Positions 53,420 through 63,834 are shown, numbered from the stretch's first letter. The stretch is 64,000 nucleotides of DNA from Hyaloraphidium curvatum (GCA_025558095.1 JAIVFI010000039.1:421555-485554), one strand, 5' to 3'. Numbers and translations are program-made. The notes: generated from the sequence alone by a model not told the origin.

Positions 53420-53841
53420 GTCTCGCACGGCGGCCGGGCGGGGCCGGCGTGGGAGACTCGAGGGCGGGTTTTGCAGGCGCGGTTGGCGCGGAGGCGAGGC
53501 TCCGCAACGCCCGAGGCGGGGCTCCGCAACGCCGCAGACTGGCGCTGGACAACCCACGCGATCGGTCGGCCGCGGGGCAGGACACCGGTTCGAAAACCAA
53601 CTGGTCCTATTGCCGTGCTGCTGATTTGTCCGATGGTCCGAGGGAGAGGTGTAACGGCATATACCGGCCGGCACCGCGCTCCTATATCGCACTCCGCCAA
53701 ACCCCCCGAATACCCGATTTCGACGACTTGCAGGCAGACAATGATAATGCCCAACGTAGGAAGGTCAAGTTTGATGAATGGTCGTTTCTCCCCGCCAGGC
53801 GCCCACTCAGGCTGCGGCTGCCTTGGCCAGAGTCCCGTTCG
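53420..53841. other. intergenic, nothing recognised
   Basis: 422 bases covering the MFS promoter and the 3' end of the small membrane protein gene. Confidence 0.35.
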
Positions 53842-54400
53842 TCACGTGTTGTTCTCTCGGACCGCCGGTGGCCGCTTGAGCCACACCCCCGCGGCCGCAA
53901 CGGCAGCCAGCACAGCCGCGAGGGCCGAAAGCACCACCGTCGTCACGGCCCACCACGGCACGTACGCCTTGAAGTTGGATTCCAGCGTGTCCACCCTGGC
54001 CGCCAAACCCGCGATTGCCTGCCCGGAGGGTCAGCGCGCCTCCCAGCGTAGGAGCCGCACGACGCACCGCAATCGTGAGCCGCTCCTCGGGCTCCAGGAT
54101 CAGCGACTGGTTCTCCGCCGCCTGCCTCCTCCACGAGGCCCCGCACCTCTTCGCGGCGACGGCGGCCGCCACGCCCTTGAGCCCGTCCACTAGGTCGATC
54201 TGCGGGATGCAGACGGCGGTGCAGGCGATCTGGAACGGTATGGTGCCGAGGTTGCGGATTTGAATGTCCTTGTTCCTGAAGAGCGGACACGTGGACTTCT
54301 CGTCAAAGAGGAAGTTCATGCAGTCGTCGCAGACGGTCGCGCGCGCGGGACGGGCGAGGAGGGCGGCCATGAGGCCGAGGAGGAGGGGCGCGGGCCTCAT
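53842..54400 (-). CDS. small secretory-pathway protein with C-terminal membrane anchor
   Basis: Two exons, 54400-54068 and 54018-53842, giving 169 residues. The signal peptide is LLLGLMAALLARPARA. The mature part has a compact Cys set (CDDCMNFLFDEKSTC, then CTAVC and C at RCGAS) and ends in a hydrophobic helix VVLSALAAVLAAVAAAGVWL followed by a short basic tail, so it should be a type I membrane protein. No known family was recognised. The start codon overlaps the stop of the upstream MYND remnant by ATGA. Confidence 0.6.
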
Positions 54401-55347
54401 GGTTGGAGCGTGGGGGTGGGATGTTGCCGGGTTGTGCGGACGAACTTTGGAAGGACGGCGGAGTTCTTGACGAGTTCCAGAAGTTGTCGCGAAGTCGGGC
54501 CCAGGTTGCCCCCCGCAGCGCCCGCGCAGAGCCGCTTGATGACGCGGACGTAGATCGCAGCTGCAGGCTCGCCGCCACCCCGGATCGTATGCTTGCAGTG
54601 CGATGCCCACGGCCGCGGGTTTTCCACGGCCGGCACCTCGAACGCGGATCACAGACGCGCGAGGTCCACCAGTGCAGCACCGAGGTAGTGGTCCGTTGCC
54701 ACCTCGTCGAGCCGCCCGTTGTCGACGAGCATCGCATAGTCCCAAAGGTCCTGCTGGTGTAGGAGGCAGAGAACGAGCTCTTCCAGAAACTCGGGCGCGT
54801 CGGCGATCCTGCGCCGGACCGGCCATGAAATCTGTGCCAGAAAACCAAATGCGCTTGCTGCGAAGCCCGCGATGTCCCCGAATCGTTCGTTGTAGGCGCG
54901 TGTCGGGTCCATCCAGGCCGAGTCGGCCGGCAGCGCGGGGATCCAGGGCTCACCGCCAGCAGGGTGGATCGCGCCCCATTCGGCACGCCGAGCAATGGAC
55001 CGGGTGCCGACGAATTCCGAGATCGCCCTCCGGAGAACCGGCCACGAATAGCGGAACACGTTGAGCGCCGCCCGGGCGAGCGCGTCGTCCGGCAGAATGG
55101 GGAGACTGCGCACCGGATAAGATTCGTGTGCCTTGAGTAGCAGTTCCAGCTGGTCCACAGTCCCGCCGAGGAGTTCGTGGGCCCGTTGCTGGGCCGCGGG
55201 AGGGTCCGCCGAGTCGGAGCAGCCCGCATATCCCTCCGCGGCCAGCGCGTCCATCGCGGGACCCAGGAGATCTAGGGAGGCGGAGACTGCCCGCGGAACC
55301 GAGGTGATGAGATCCTGCTGGTTGCCGGCGGTCTGCAGCTGGGCCAT
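54397..55347 (-). pseudogene. MYND-family remnant E (nonsense codon, finger lost)
   Basis: Begins MAQLQTAGNQQDLITSV and has a full N-terminal family region: SWPVLRRAISEFVGTRS, AWMDPTRAYNERF, SWPVRRRIADAPEFLEEL. A TGA at 54649-54651 follows DLARL, but the same frame continues as FEVPAVENPRPWASH, LLELVKNSAVLPKFV, matching copy D (PRPWNAH, LPKFL). The frame ends at 54397 before any MYND finger. The next gene starts on the same bases. It is the best full-length guide to the family's N-terminal half. Confidence 0.65.
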
Positions 55348-55815
55348 CGCGCCGCTGGGAGGGTGAAGCTGGGGGCGGGGTGGTCGTCCTCGCGCGACGT
55401 GCCCGCGGGTCGGGTCTCGGAAGGCGTGATGGCGGAGGAGGAGATGTGGTTGCGGCTTGCAGGATTCAACGGGCCGTTGTTGGGTTGATGGGCGGGCCGT
55501 GCGGCGACGGCCGCCGCCGACGATGTGCTTGACTCAAACTATTCAATGCTAGGACTAGTTCCCCAAGCGACTGTGCCGCGTCCTCAATTGAGCGGATTGG
55601 ACTCGTCCCCCCTGTGATCGCTCGGTCGCGAGGCAAAGCTTGAGCTAGACGGTCGATACTCGAAAGGTTGAGCCTTATCGGGACAAGCGATCCGGGATCG
55701 TGACTGACTGACGGACTCCTGACTGACTTTCACCCGACGCTTTCCCGGCCGCCCTCTCCACTCGCCCGCCCGCCGCCCTGCAGCATCGTGCATCGTGACC
55801 CCGCACTCCGTCCCC
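55348..55815. promoter_or_regulatory. 468-base divergent promoter region
   Basis: Between MYND remnant E (minus) and the trypsin-like gene (plus). Contains TGACTGACTGACGG and TGACTGACTTTC at about 55700-55732. No other motif is assigned. Confidence 0.35.
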
Positions 55816-58260
55816 ATGCACCCGACCACGCGCCAACGCGCCCCGCGCGCCCGCGGTGCGGTGGCGGCGGCGTTCGTCGCTCTCGCCGGCCTGCTCTCGG
55901 CGATCGAGGCCTCGGCCTACGGCTCCCCCGGGCGCCGATCGCGCGCGGCGGTGCCCGGACAAGGCGGTGGCCGCCAGCCGCCGGCTATTTTCGGCGGCCA
56001 CCCGGCCGCGGGACCCACGGCGTACCCGTTCGTCGGCGTGGTCGTGGATTACTTCGGCGGGCTCCCAGGTGCGTGGGCCCCTGTCCGGCGGCGGTCCGGC
56101 TCTGACGCGCCTCCAGTTCCCGCGGACGTCTTGTGCGGCGCGACCATGATCTCGCCGAGGGCCGCCCTGACGTCGGCCTCATGCATATCGAAGAACGTCT
56201 ATCCCGGGAACGCCATTGAGTTCAAGGTCGCGACCTACTTCATAAACGCTTCCAGGACCTTCGAGGAGGAGGGTTCCATCGTCTACGACGTCCTCGGCAT
56301 CGACATCCATCCGGACTACAGCTACTCGCCCGCGGGTTACCGCGTGAACGACGCCGCGATCCTGTTCCTGGACCTCCCGGTCAACTACGGTGACAATTTC
56401 CCGGCTTTCGCTACGCTGAACTCGGACGCGTATGTGCCCGCGGCGGACGCGATCGTGAGGGCGCTCGGGTGGGGCAGCTCCGACATGTTCGATGGTGAAT
56501 CCCCCGAGGCCCCGGTGATCTACGTCAACCCCGGCGTTGGTGTTTCCCCGCTTGTTTCCGCCACGATCCTGGAACTGACCCAGGAGCGCAGGTGCTCCAG
56601 GAGGTCGACCTTACCGCCAACGCCGCCTGCGACCCCCGACTCGAGTTTGACCCGGAGAGCGCGGCCCTGTGCGCCGGAACTGCGGGGAGCGGTATATGCT
56701 ACGGAGATTCGTTGGTGCTCGCGGCCTGCGGACGGCCGGGAGGGAGCTCACCGAACCCCGGTCCGCAGAGGCGGGCCCCTCCTCACGAACGCCGGCCCGG
56801 ACGGGTGGCAACAGGTCGCCATCGCCAACTACGCGCCCTTCGGGTGCCGGAACCCGCAGCTCGGCAGCACCAGCGTCTTCACGCGCGTGGCGCCCCTCCT
56901 CGGCTGGATCGACAGGGTGCTGGCGCTGCAGAACGGTTCGATGACGAGGACCACATCGGTGACGCGGACGACCGATCCCGGGTCCTGGGCAACTAGGGTG
57001 AGCGCAGCATGGTCCGGCCTCGCCCCGGCCTCGCCCCGGGCTCGGTCTCACGGTTCCGACCCCCAGGCCACGCCCACCCGCGCGCCAGGCCGCGTACGCG
57101 TTTGCGACGAAGTGCCCGTAGAAATCCACGCGGGCGAGACCGCCTACACGGTCATCTCGCCCTCGGGTCTGGGCCCCGCGGCGGACATGCAGGTCGAGCT
57201 CAGCATAAGGACCGAAGAGGCGCAGCTGCTTTCTATGGGGATTGGATCGATGCCCCTGGAAAGCGAGTACGGGACCCCGATCGACCAGGTCGCGGAGGTG
57301 TACCTCCTGAGCTCCTTCGGCGGCGGGTGCAGTGGCATCCTGGGCCAGCGACCGCTGCCGTTGGTCTTTGATGATTCCGCGGAGTATCCGCCGGGCTAGG
57401 AGAGTTGGACCGGGTACGAAAACTGCGACGGAGGCCGGTACAAGAACTCGGGAAGGAGTTTCCGGAGAATCTACCGGGACGGGGGACGCCTGGATGATCC
57501 AAACAGGTCGTGGCAACTATGGGTGAGGAACAACCATGACTCAGGAGGGGACACTTCCGATGTGGTGGCGACGCTCGTCGCCTGGTGCATCGTCTTTACC
57601 CCGCGATCGGCGGTCCCGAGCTCCACCACCTGCTCCGCGGCGACCCGCACGGCCACCGTGGTCAGCACGGTTTCGCACACGTCGACCCTGGTGTCGACGA
57701 TCACGCTGCCCGCCACCACAGCCACGGTCTCGCGCACATCGACTCTCGTGCAGCAGGGGCCGACCGTCACCTCGGTAGGTCTCGATGCCCGCGACCGTCA
57801 TCACAACGCTGCGTTTCATTGCCGGGCGCCTCCCTTCGTCTCCCAGACCCTCGTCAGCATCTCGATCTCTACGCTCACGCTGCCCGGGGCGCCTTCCTTC
57901 ATCACCTCGACGACGACCCTCACGCTGCCCGGGGCGCCTTCCTTCATCACCTCAACGACGACCCTCACGCTGCCCGGGGCGCCTTCCTTGATCACCTCGA
58001 CGACGACCTCGGTCTCCACCCTCACGCTGCCCGGGGCCCCCAGCTTCGTCACACAGACCCAGACCATCGTCAGCGTCTCCGTCTCTGTCGTACCGTTCAC
58101 GGTGGTCTCCACGTCGACGTCCCAGGTCACGGTCACGCAGCTCCGGACCTCGGTGAGCACGCGGCTGGCCACGTCCACCTTCAGCAAGTGCACCAAGACT
58201 ATCGTGCGGACCAAGACGACGACCAGGTTCAAGACGACGACCAAGGTCGTGAAGCGGTGA
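55816..58260 (+). CDS. secreted trypsin-like protein (catalytic His missing) with P-like domain and Thr-rich repeats; in-frame TAG
   Basis: Six exons: 55816-56068, 56117-56535, 56592-56710, 56769-56997, 57067-57774 and 57847-58260 (714 codons). A signal peptide (GAVAAAFVALAGLLSA) is followed by a trypsin fold: AIFGGHPA at the mature N-terminus, LCGATMISPRAALTSASC where the family has TAAHC (His replaced by Ser), VNDAAILFL with the Asp, and GDS joined by splicing to GGPLL with the Ser. The protease is therefore probably inactive. A beta-domain follows (VPVEIHAGETAY, LVFDDSAE, then WQLWVRNN and VAWCIVF) resembling a P domain. TAG at 57397-57399 (codon 451) lies inside it, but the frame stays open to 58260. 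The C-terminus has 15-residue LTLPGAPSFITST repeats and a basic tail. Confidence 0.75.
57871..58040 (+). repeat. 45-base tandem coding repeat
   Basis: Three and a half near-identical units encode TLTLPGAPSFITSTT. The first two differ by one base. It forms the Thr-rich stalk of the trypsin-like protein. Confidence 0.9.
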
Positions 58261-58455
58261 TCGTGGGGGAAGGTGACTGGGGGCCGGATACCGGGGGGCG
58301 CGCGATCCCGCGGCAGCGCGGCGACGAAGCGTCGCGCCACGCCATGTTTGCATTGGACGCTAGAATGTTTTGCGAGTTTCGCTGTCAATCAACGGCTTGC
58401 GTTTAGGAACCACGTCCTTGTCGCCGTCCCCAGAGCCTCAACCCCGCCCAGCTCC

Positions 58456-60273
58456 TCATGCGGTGTACCTAACAAAGACGGGCCCGTCCGCCTCCCGCAC
58501 CCTCCACCTCGCCGTCCCCACCGGCGCCACCCTGACCCCCAGGAAGTCCGTCACGTTGGACACCTTTTTCGGGAGCACCACGTCGAACGATCGCCATGCC
58601 GCCTCGGCCCAGACCACCAGCGTGCGCACGCGCCCGGGCCCGTCGAGCCGCAGCGCATGCAGGCCCGGCGGCAACCCCGCCAGCATCCCCGCGGGCACCG
58701 CCGGGCGCGCGGCGAGGAACAGCGTCTTGACGGCGGTGTAGGCGGGCTTGGGCCTCCCCGACGCCTCGAGCAGGCCGAAGTTGCACTCGGCGTCCGTGGC
58801 GTCCCCGCCGGCGCACCCCGTGTCGTCGAGCAGGTCATACCACACGGCCATGCGGAAACCGAGCAGCCACGAGGTGAGCAGGGTGCGGGAGGCGAGGACC
58901 GCCTGCCGTCTGCGCGCCGCGGGGGAGCGGCCGTCGCCGTACTCCTCGGCGGAAAAGTAGCCGAAGGAGGGGTAGCCCCACTCGGTGTTCCAGAGCGGGG
59001 GGAGGGGGCGGCCGTACGGGCGGAGGGAGCGGAGGAACATGGCGTCCGCGGCGGCGGACTCGGGGGCATCGCCGCGGTACGGGTGCACGCCGAACGCGGC
59101 CGAGGAGTTGGCCGCGCCGCGGTAGGCGACGTCGCCCGCGTATCCGAGACCCTCGTGCGATGCGATCCCGGTGATGCCGCCCGTGCAGACGACGGCGCCC
59201 GGCGCGGCGCGGACGACGGCGGCCGCGGCGTCGGCGGCGAGCTGGGCGAACGAGGCGGGGGAGAGGAAGAAGGGACCGCCGGGCTCGTTCCAGACCTCGT
59301 AGCGCGCACGGGTGCCGTAGCGTTTCGCGGCGGCGGCTGCGTAGCGCACGAACGCCGCGCGCTGGGCCGCAGTCTCCGGGTACCCACCGTACAGGTCGTT
59401 GCCGTAGTCGAGGATCCAGAGCGGGGACAGGCCGGCCCGGGCCAGCTTGGCGGCCCAGGCGTCGTAGGTCGAGAAGTCGAACACGCCCTTTGCGCGCTCG
59501 ACGTCTGGCCAGTACAGGTCCGTGCGCACGAACGAGAAGCCGGCAGCCTTGGCCATGTTCAGCAGGGAAGCGGGCGTGCGCGGGTTGGCGGCGACGCCCA
59601 GGATGGACTGCAGCGGGGGCGGCCTGGAGGCCGCGACCAGGCCTCCCGCAGGCAGGTTGACGGGGCCGCTCATGTCCGCGACCACGGCCACATCGTCGAT
59701 GGCGACCTCGCCCCTGCCGAACGCCCCGCCGTCGGTGGACCCGGCGTAGCGCGGCTCGACGATGACGAACAGCAGCGTGAATGCGCCCGAGAAGTTGCCC
59801 GAGCCGTCGCCGCCCCAGTGGTCCGTGAAGAGCGCGAGCGGCGCCTCGACGCGCACCCACTTTTGCACGGCGCCGGTCTCGAGCGCCACGGTCCCCAGCG
59901 CGGCGGCGGTCTGGAACGTTTGATCGCGCGAGTCCACCATCCGCAGCACCATTAAAGACATGGGGTCGGCTTTCGCCCACAGCCGGAGGCCGCCGCGCGG
60001 CGGCACGGCGACCGGCGCCGCGGGCGAGAACAGCGCGGCGACATAGTTGCCGCACACGGGCGGCGCCGCACACGTCTCGTAGCTGATGAGCAGGCCGCTG
60101 CCGGTGCGGCCCTGCCCGATGCCGATGGACCCCGCGGCGCCCGGGAACTCGGGGCCCTCGGTAAAGTCCCACCCGTCGAGCGGCGCCGCGCCGTCAAAGT
60201 CGGCGAGCGTCTGCGCAGACGCGGCGGCCGCAGAGAGGAGGATGAGGAGGGCCGCCGGCCGCCGGGGGCGCAT
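58456..60273 (-). CDS. secreted glycoside hydrolase, GH39-like clan A
   Basis: A single exon of 605 residues. A signal peptide (PAALLILLSAAAASA) precedes an N-terminal beta-sandwich of about 200 residues starting LADFDGAAPLDGWDF. This has the look of a carbohydrate-binding module. The catalytic barrel includes FVRTDLYWPDVERAKG, YEVWNEPGGPF with the acid/base Glu, FGVHPYRGD, and LWNTEWGYPS with the nucleophile Glu. A small C-terminal beta-domain closes the protein. The WNEP and TEWG pair is typical of clan A beta-xylosidases and related exo-enzymes. The substrate is probably plant, algal or fungal wall glycan, not specified further. Confidence 0.8.
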   Translation of the reverse strand: MRPRRPAALLILLSAAAASAQTLADFDGAAPLDGWDFTEGPEFPGAAGSIGIGQGRTGSGLLISYETCAAPPVCGNYVAALFSPAAPVAVPPRGGLRLWAKADPMSLMVLRMVDSRDQTFQTAAALGTVALETGAVQKWVRVEAPLALFTDHWGGDGSGNFSGAFTLLFVIVEPRYAGSTDGGAFGRGEVAIDDVAVVADMSGPVNLPAGGLVAASRPPPLQSILGVAANPRTPASLLNMAKAAGFSFVRTDLYWPDVERAKGVFDFSTYDAWAAKLARAGLSPLWILDYGNDLYGGYPETAAQRAAFVRYAAAAAKRYGTRARYEVWNEPGGPFFLSPASFAQLAADAAAAVVRAAPGAVVCTGGITGIASHEGLGYAGDVAYRGAANSSAAFGVHPYRGDAPESAAADAMFLRSLRPYGRPLPPLWNTEWGYPSFGYFSAEEYGDGRSPAARRRQAVLASRTLLTSWLLGFRMAVWYDLLDDTGCAGGDATDAECNFGLLEASGRPKPAYTAVKTLFLAARPAVPAGMLAGLPPGLHALRLDGPGRVRTLVVWAEAAWRSFDVVLPKKVSNVTDFLGVRVAPVGTARWRVREADGPVFVRYTA

Positions 60274-60650
60274 CGCGGGGTTGCCGCTGTGGCAGCCGCT
60301 GCGGCAGCCGGTGGTTCTGACGCACCTGCAAGGCCCGACCCGACTTTGCCACACCGCCTTCCCGACCAGTTTCTTCGCCGCGCAACAGGGAGAGCAGAGC
60401 GCCCACGCGGCGCGGAACACGAAGAGCGCTACCTTGTCCGGCGGCTCCGGGCCGGAAGCTTCCGCCGTTGTATCCACGTAGTCGACCGCCTCGGCCTCGG
60501 GACGCGGTCCAAAGCGGCCTTCCTGGCGTCCGCGCCCTCCGAGCCCGGGGCCTGCCGAACCACTCAGCTTCGAACCCTGACAATCCTGCTGACCGATGCG
60601 ACTTGCAGAGCTTTCGCGAACGTGCGGGATGCTGATCGTCCTGGCCACTT
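60274..60650. other. intergenic, nothing recognised
   Basis: 377 bases between the glycosidase start and the F-box-like gene 3' end, presumably with the glycosidase promoter. Confidence 0.35.
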
Positions 60651-62050
60651 CTACACGTTCGACGGTACCGTGCTCCACCCGCCGTTCTCACCTCCTGACA
60701 GGTCGTCTTCCGCGCTCTCGGTGTCCCTGATCCTCGATTCCTCGTCGGTGATCGATTCCCCTCCCCGCGCTCCCGCAAGCCGGGCGACGGACCAGCCCCC
60801 GATCCGGCCGCGGTCGCCGCACCCCCCGAGATCGGCAAGCTTGAACGAGTCGTCCTCATCCGAGTTCACGATCACCAGGAACGCGATTCCGTCCAGCAGC
60901 CGGTCCCGCTCGGCGTCGTCCAGGGGCTCGTCGTTCGCTCCGCCGTCGTTCGTTCCGCCGACGGCCGCCCCGATAAGCTGCCAGCCCTCGTAGATGGTGG
61001 TGATCCCGAGCCTAGTGCTTGCATCATCGCTGTCCCGGCGGCTCAGAAACCGGGCATCGGGCATCCGGCGGCGGGCTTCGACGAGGTAGGCAACGAGGAA
61101 GCGCAGGACGTCGCCGCGGGTGCGGAAGAGCCCCCGGGCGGCGGTGTCAACCGAGAGCACCTCGCGGATGGCATCCGGGGGGAGCACGGAGCCGGAATCA
61201 TCGTACAGGAGGGCGCCGAGCATGCCGGCTCTGTCGGCCAAGGGGCATCCGCCATGCAAGGGGTACCAGACCTGCCACGAGTCGGCCTTGTCTTGGGGGG
61301 GTATGTCGTCCAGCAGGACGGAAAGGACCGCCGCGATGCCGCCTACGAACTCGGCGAGCAGGCCGCGGTCCCCCCGAGCCGCTCCACGAACGCGCCGCCA
61401 AGCCGCTTCAGCAACTCCATGTGCAGGTGTGGGATCCCGAACGACAGTTACCGCATGTACCCGAGACCGCAGGCAAAGTCCCTGGCCTCGAACCGGCTGC
61501 GCCAGTCTTCCAGCTCCGCAACCATCCTCCACCGTTGCCTGGTCGACAGGGACTCCAGCTCCAGGATCAAGTCCCGCTGCTCGGCCCTCGGGACGCCGGC
61601 CAGCTCGAGGAACCGCACGGCGTGGTGCGGCCCCTTCGAGTCCAACGTGCGGCCCAGCGACACCCCGGCGTCAAGCTGGCACCGCAATTCGGCACGGGAC
61701 AGCTGCAGGCTCGTGAAGACCTGCGCAAGGCCGGCCAGCGACAGGCGGAGGTGCCGCCCGAGCTGCGCGACGACGCAGCTCTCGCCGGGCACGCCAACCG
61801 CGCGCAGCAGGCCGCCCACGCCCGCGGCGTCCATTGGGGAGCCTTCCAAGAGCTGAGCGCGCAGCATCTCGCGCGCAAAGCGGGCGGGTGCCTTTTCCTC
61901 CACCAGCATCGTCCGGGCCGACGCGACGAACGCGGTGGTCGCCGCGGGCAGGACGCGTCGGCAGACGAAGCGGAGGGCGTGCGCCTCGGCGGGTGGCAGC
62001 AGCGAGAAAATCGCGAGCTGAAGCTCGTAGGGAATGCCGAGCAGCGACAT
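60651..62050 (-). CDS. F-box-like protein with an in-frame TAA and a one-base frame break
   Basis: Starts MSLLGIPYELQLAIFSLLPP, with RFVCRRVLPA completing an F-box-like motif, as in SCF ubiquitin-ligase adaptors. Two helical, Leu-rich regions follow, ending GLGYMR. A TAA at 61448-61450 interrupts the frame, which resumes LSFGIPHLHMELLKRLGG. At six C on the plus strand (61370-61375) the frame changes; adding one base gives GDRGLLAEFVGGIAAVL and an open frame to TAG at 60651. The C-terminal part contains VWYPLHGGCPLADR and an acidic tail. The F-box call rests on the first 35 residues only. Confidence 0.6.
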
Positions 62051-62190
62051 CGGCCGCGCAGCGGAGGAGAGATGGCCGGGGGACTGCAGCAGCACCTCGT
62101 AGTCCAAACGCGCCGGGAGGCGTCGAATCCATCGATCTTGACCAGTGGACGCGTACTCACTGCCAAACGATCGCGCATCGGTCCAACACT

Positions 62191-63419
62191 TCATTCGTGG
62201 AGGCCGAACAGCACCGAGTCCGACTTCGGATCCGCCGCCGGCGGCCCGCCCGACCTCTGGGGAGCGACCGCCCCTCCCCGCGTTCCCCAAACATCGCACG
62301 CACCAGCGCAGTTGCCGTTCGAGTAGTCCGCCACCGTCTCGTCGAGCAACACGCTCCCCCGGGCGTTGAAGAACGCCCCCACGACGACCCCCGACGCGTT
62401 GCCCTGCCGCTGGGGGATAACGAGGACGCCGTACATCGTCAGAGGCATCGCGGCACGTGCGATGGTGGCGGCGAGGGCAAGGGGGCGGGCGACGGAGGCC
62501 AGCGCGGAGCCGGTCTGGGAGGGGAGGGTGACAAAGGCGCTGGCGATCAGCGCCGAGCGCTGGCCCCAGGTGAAGGTAGGGCGGGAGGGGAAGGTGCTGT
62601 GGAAGGCAAGGGCGGCGAAGCGGTCGACGACGATGTTGCTCGCCCGGCCGGTGCCGTTGGCGAGCTTGAGGGGGGCAAAGCGGAAGTGCGCCTGGTGCTG
62701 GCTGCGGCCGTTCTTGGGGTTCAGCAGAATGCCCCTGTCGCACAAGAGAAGGGCGGTGCCAGTGGAGCGAGGACGAGGTGACGGAGGAGAAGCGAGGGCA
62801 AGGTCAGGACGATACGGACGAACGCCAGGGAACGCGCGACCCACCACTTCGCGGGGTGCGCCCCGCCGGGAACACCGAACCCTCGTGCCCTGGCTTCGTC
62901 AAACGCGTATCCCCAGTACTTCTCTCCCTGCGCTCCCGCGCAAAGCGGGTCCGGCGACTCGATGCCCGTGCACGGCCGCGTGGGCACCAGCATGAAGTGG
63001 TCCCGCGTGAAGCACCCCCGGCCGGGGGAACGCGGGTCTTCCTCCCTGCTCCTCATCACCGCGTAGCCCTTGGACGGCCGCGGCTCGCACCGCTCGGCAG
63101 GGGTGCACTTCCGCGTGGCGATGAGGCGGAGGACGCAGCGCGGGCAGCCGAGGCGGGCGTCGGTGCAGGGCGCGTCGAAGTCCGGCTGGCAGTACGTCCA
63201 CGGCCGGGCGTCGCTGTCTGGGTCCGTCGTCGGCGCCAGATAGCGCGGGCAGCCGCGCGAGGCGGCGCACAGCCGGCCGGGGCAGGGCGGCGGGTCGAGG
63301 GCGCACCGCGGGTCGCACACGCCGCGGGGGTAACCCGGGTTGGTGGGGGCGTTCGTGGCCGCGGCGGAAGCGGCGAGCACGAGGGGAAGGAAGGTGAGGA
63401 CGGCCCCCCGAGCGCGCAT
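62191..63419 (-). CDS. secreted Cys-rich protein, unrecognised
   Basis: Two exons, 63419-62845 and 62734-62191, giving 372 residues. The signal peptide is GAVLTFLPLVLAASAAAT. Exon 1 is cysteine-rich: CDPRCALDPPPCPGRLC, CQPDFDAPCTDARLGCPRC, and later KCTPAERCEP and GCFTRDHFM. The 110-base intron joins HPAKW to GILLNPKNGRSQHQAHF. Exon 2 is beta-rich and lacks cysteines until NGNCAGACDVW near the end. No known family is recognised. It is the last gene before the telomere, 415 bases from the first telomeric repeats. Confidence 0.6.
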
Positions 63420-63834
63420 CGCGCCATGGGACCGAGATTAGGACGTGGGGGATCGCGGAGAACCGCGGGAACTGGCGCAGCTCGGGCGATTTTTGTTTTT
63501 GATTACCTGGAGATTGAACAATCTATTAAGGAAAATAATGTTTACTGACCCGAATCCGGAGCCCGTTTCCACGCCATTTTGCGCGATTCTGGCCCGTTCC
63601 CGGCTCTCCTGGCGCGTCTCGAGACCTCCCGATTGCCTCCCTGGTGCTCGATGTGGAGTTCTGCGGCGCCGGGGTCCAGGACATGGTGCTCTTCCCGGAC
63701 CTTGCGCGGAGTCGCCTCGCGGGCTGCAGTCCTCCTGGAAACACGGTTAACCGATGATTTTATCTTTTCTATGGAGCAGTTTGCCAGTGGAACCTGAAGC
63801 AACGCGTTTCCGGACTCTTGGGGCACGGTAAACC
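63420..63834. other. subtelomeric spacer
   Basis: 415 bases with lower GC towards the left part. Short frames only; no gene, RNA or mobile-element signature is seen. Confidence 0.5.

Noticed and set aside
8331-61450. Full reassignment of TAA and TAG to a sense codon
   Set aside because: Several intact genes end naturally in TAG or TAA (SDR, MFS carrier, Cys/Met enzyme, sulfatase). At most occasional readthrough is compatible with what is seen, so it is kept only as a question.
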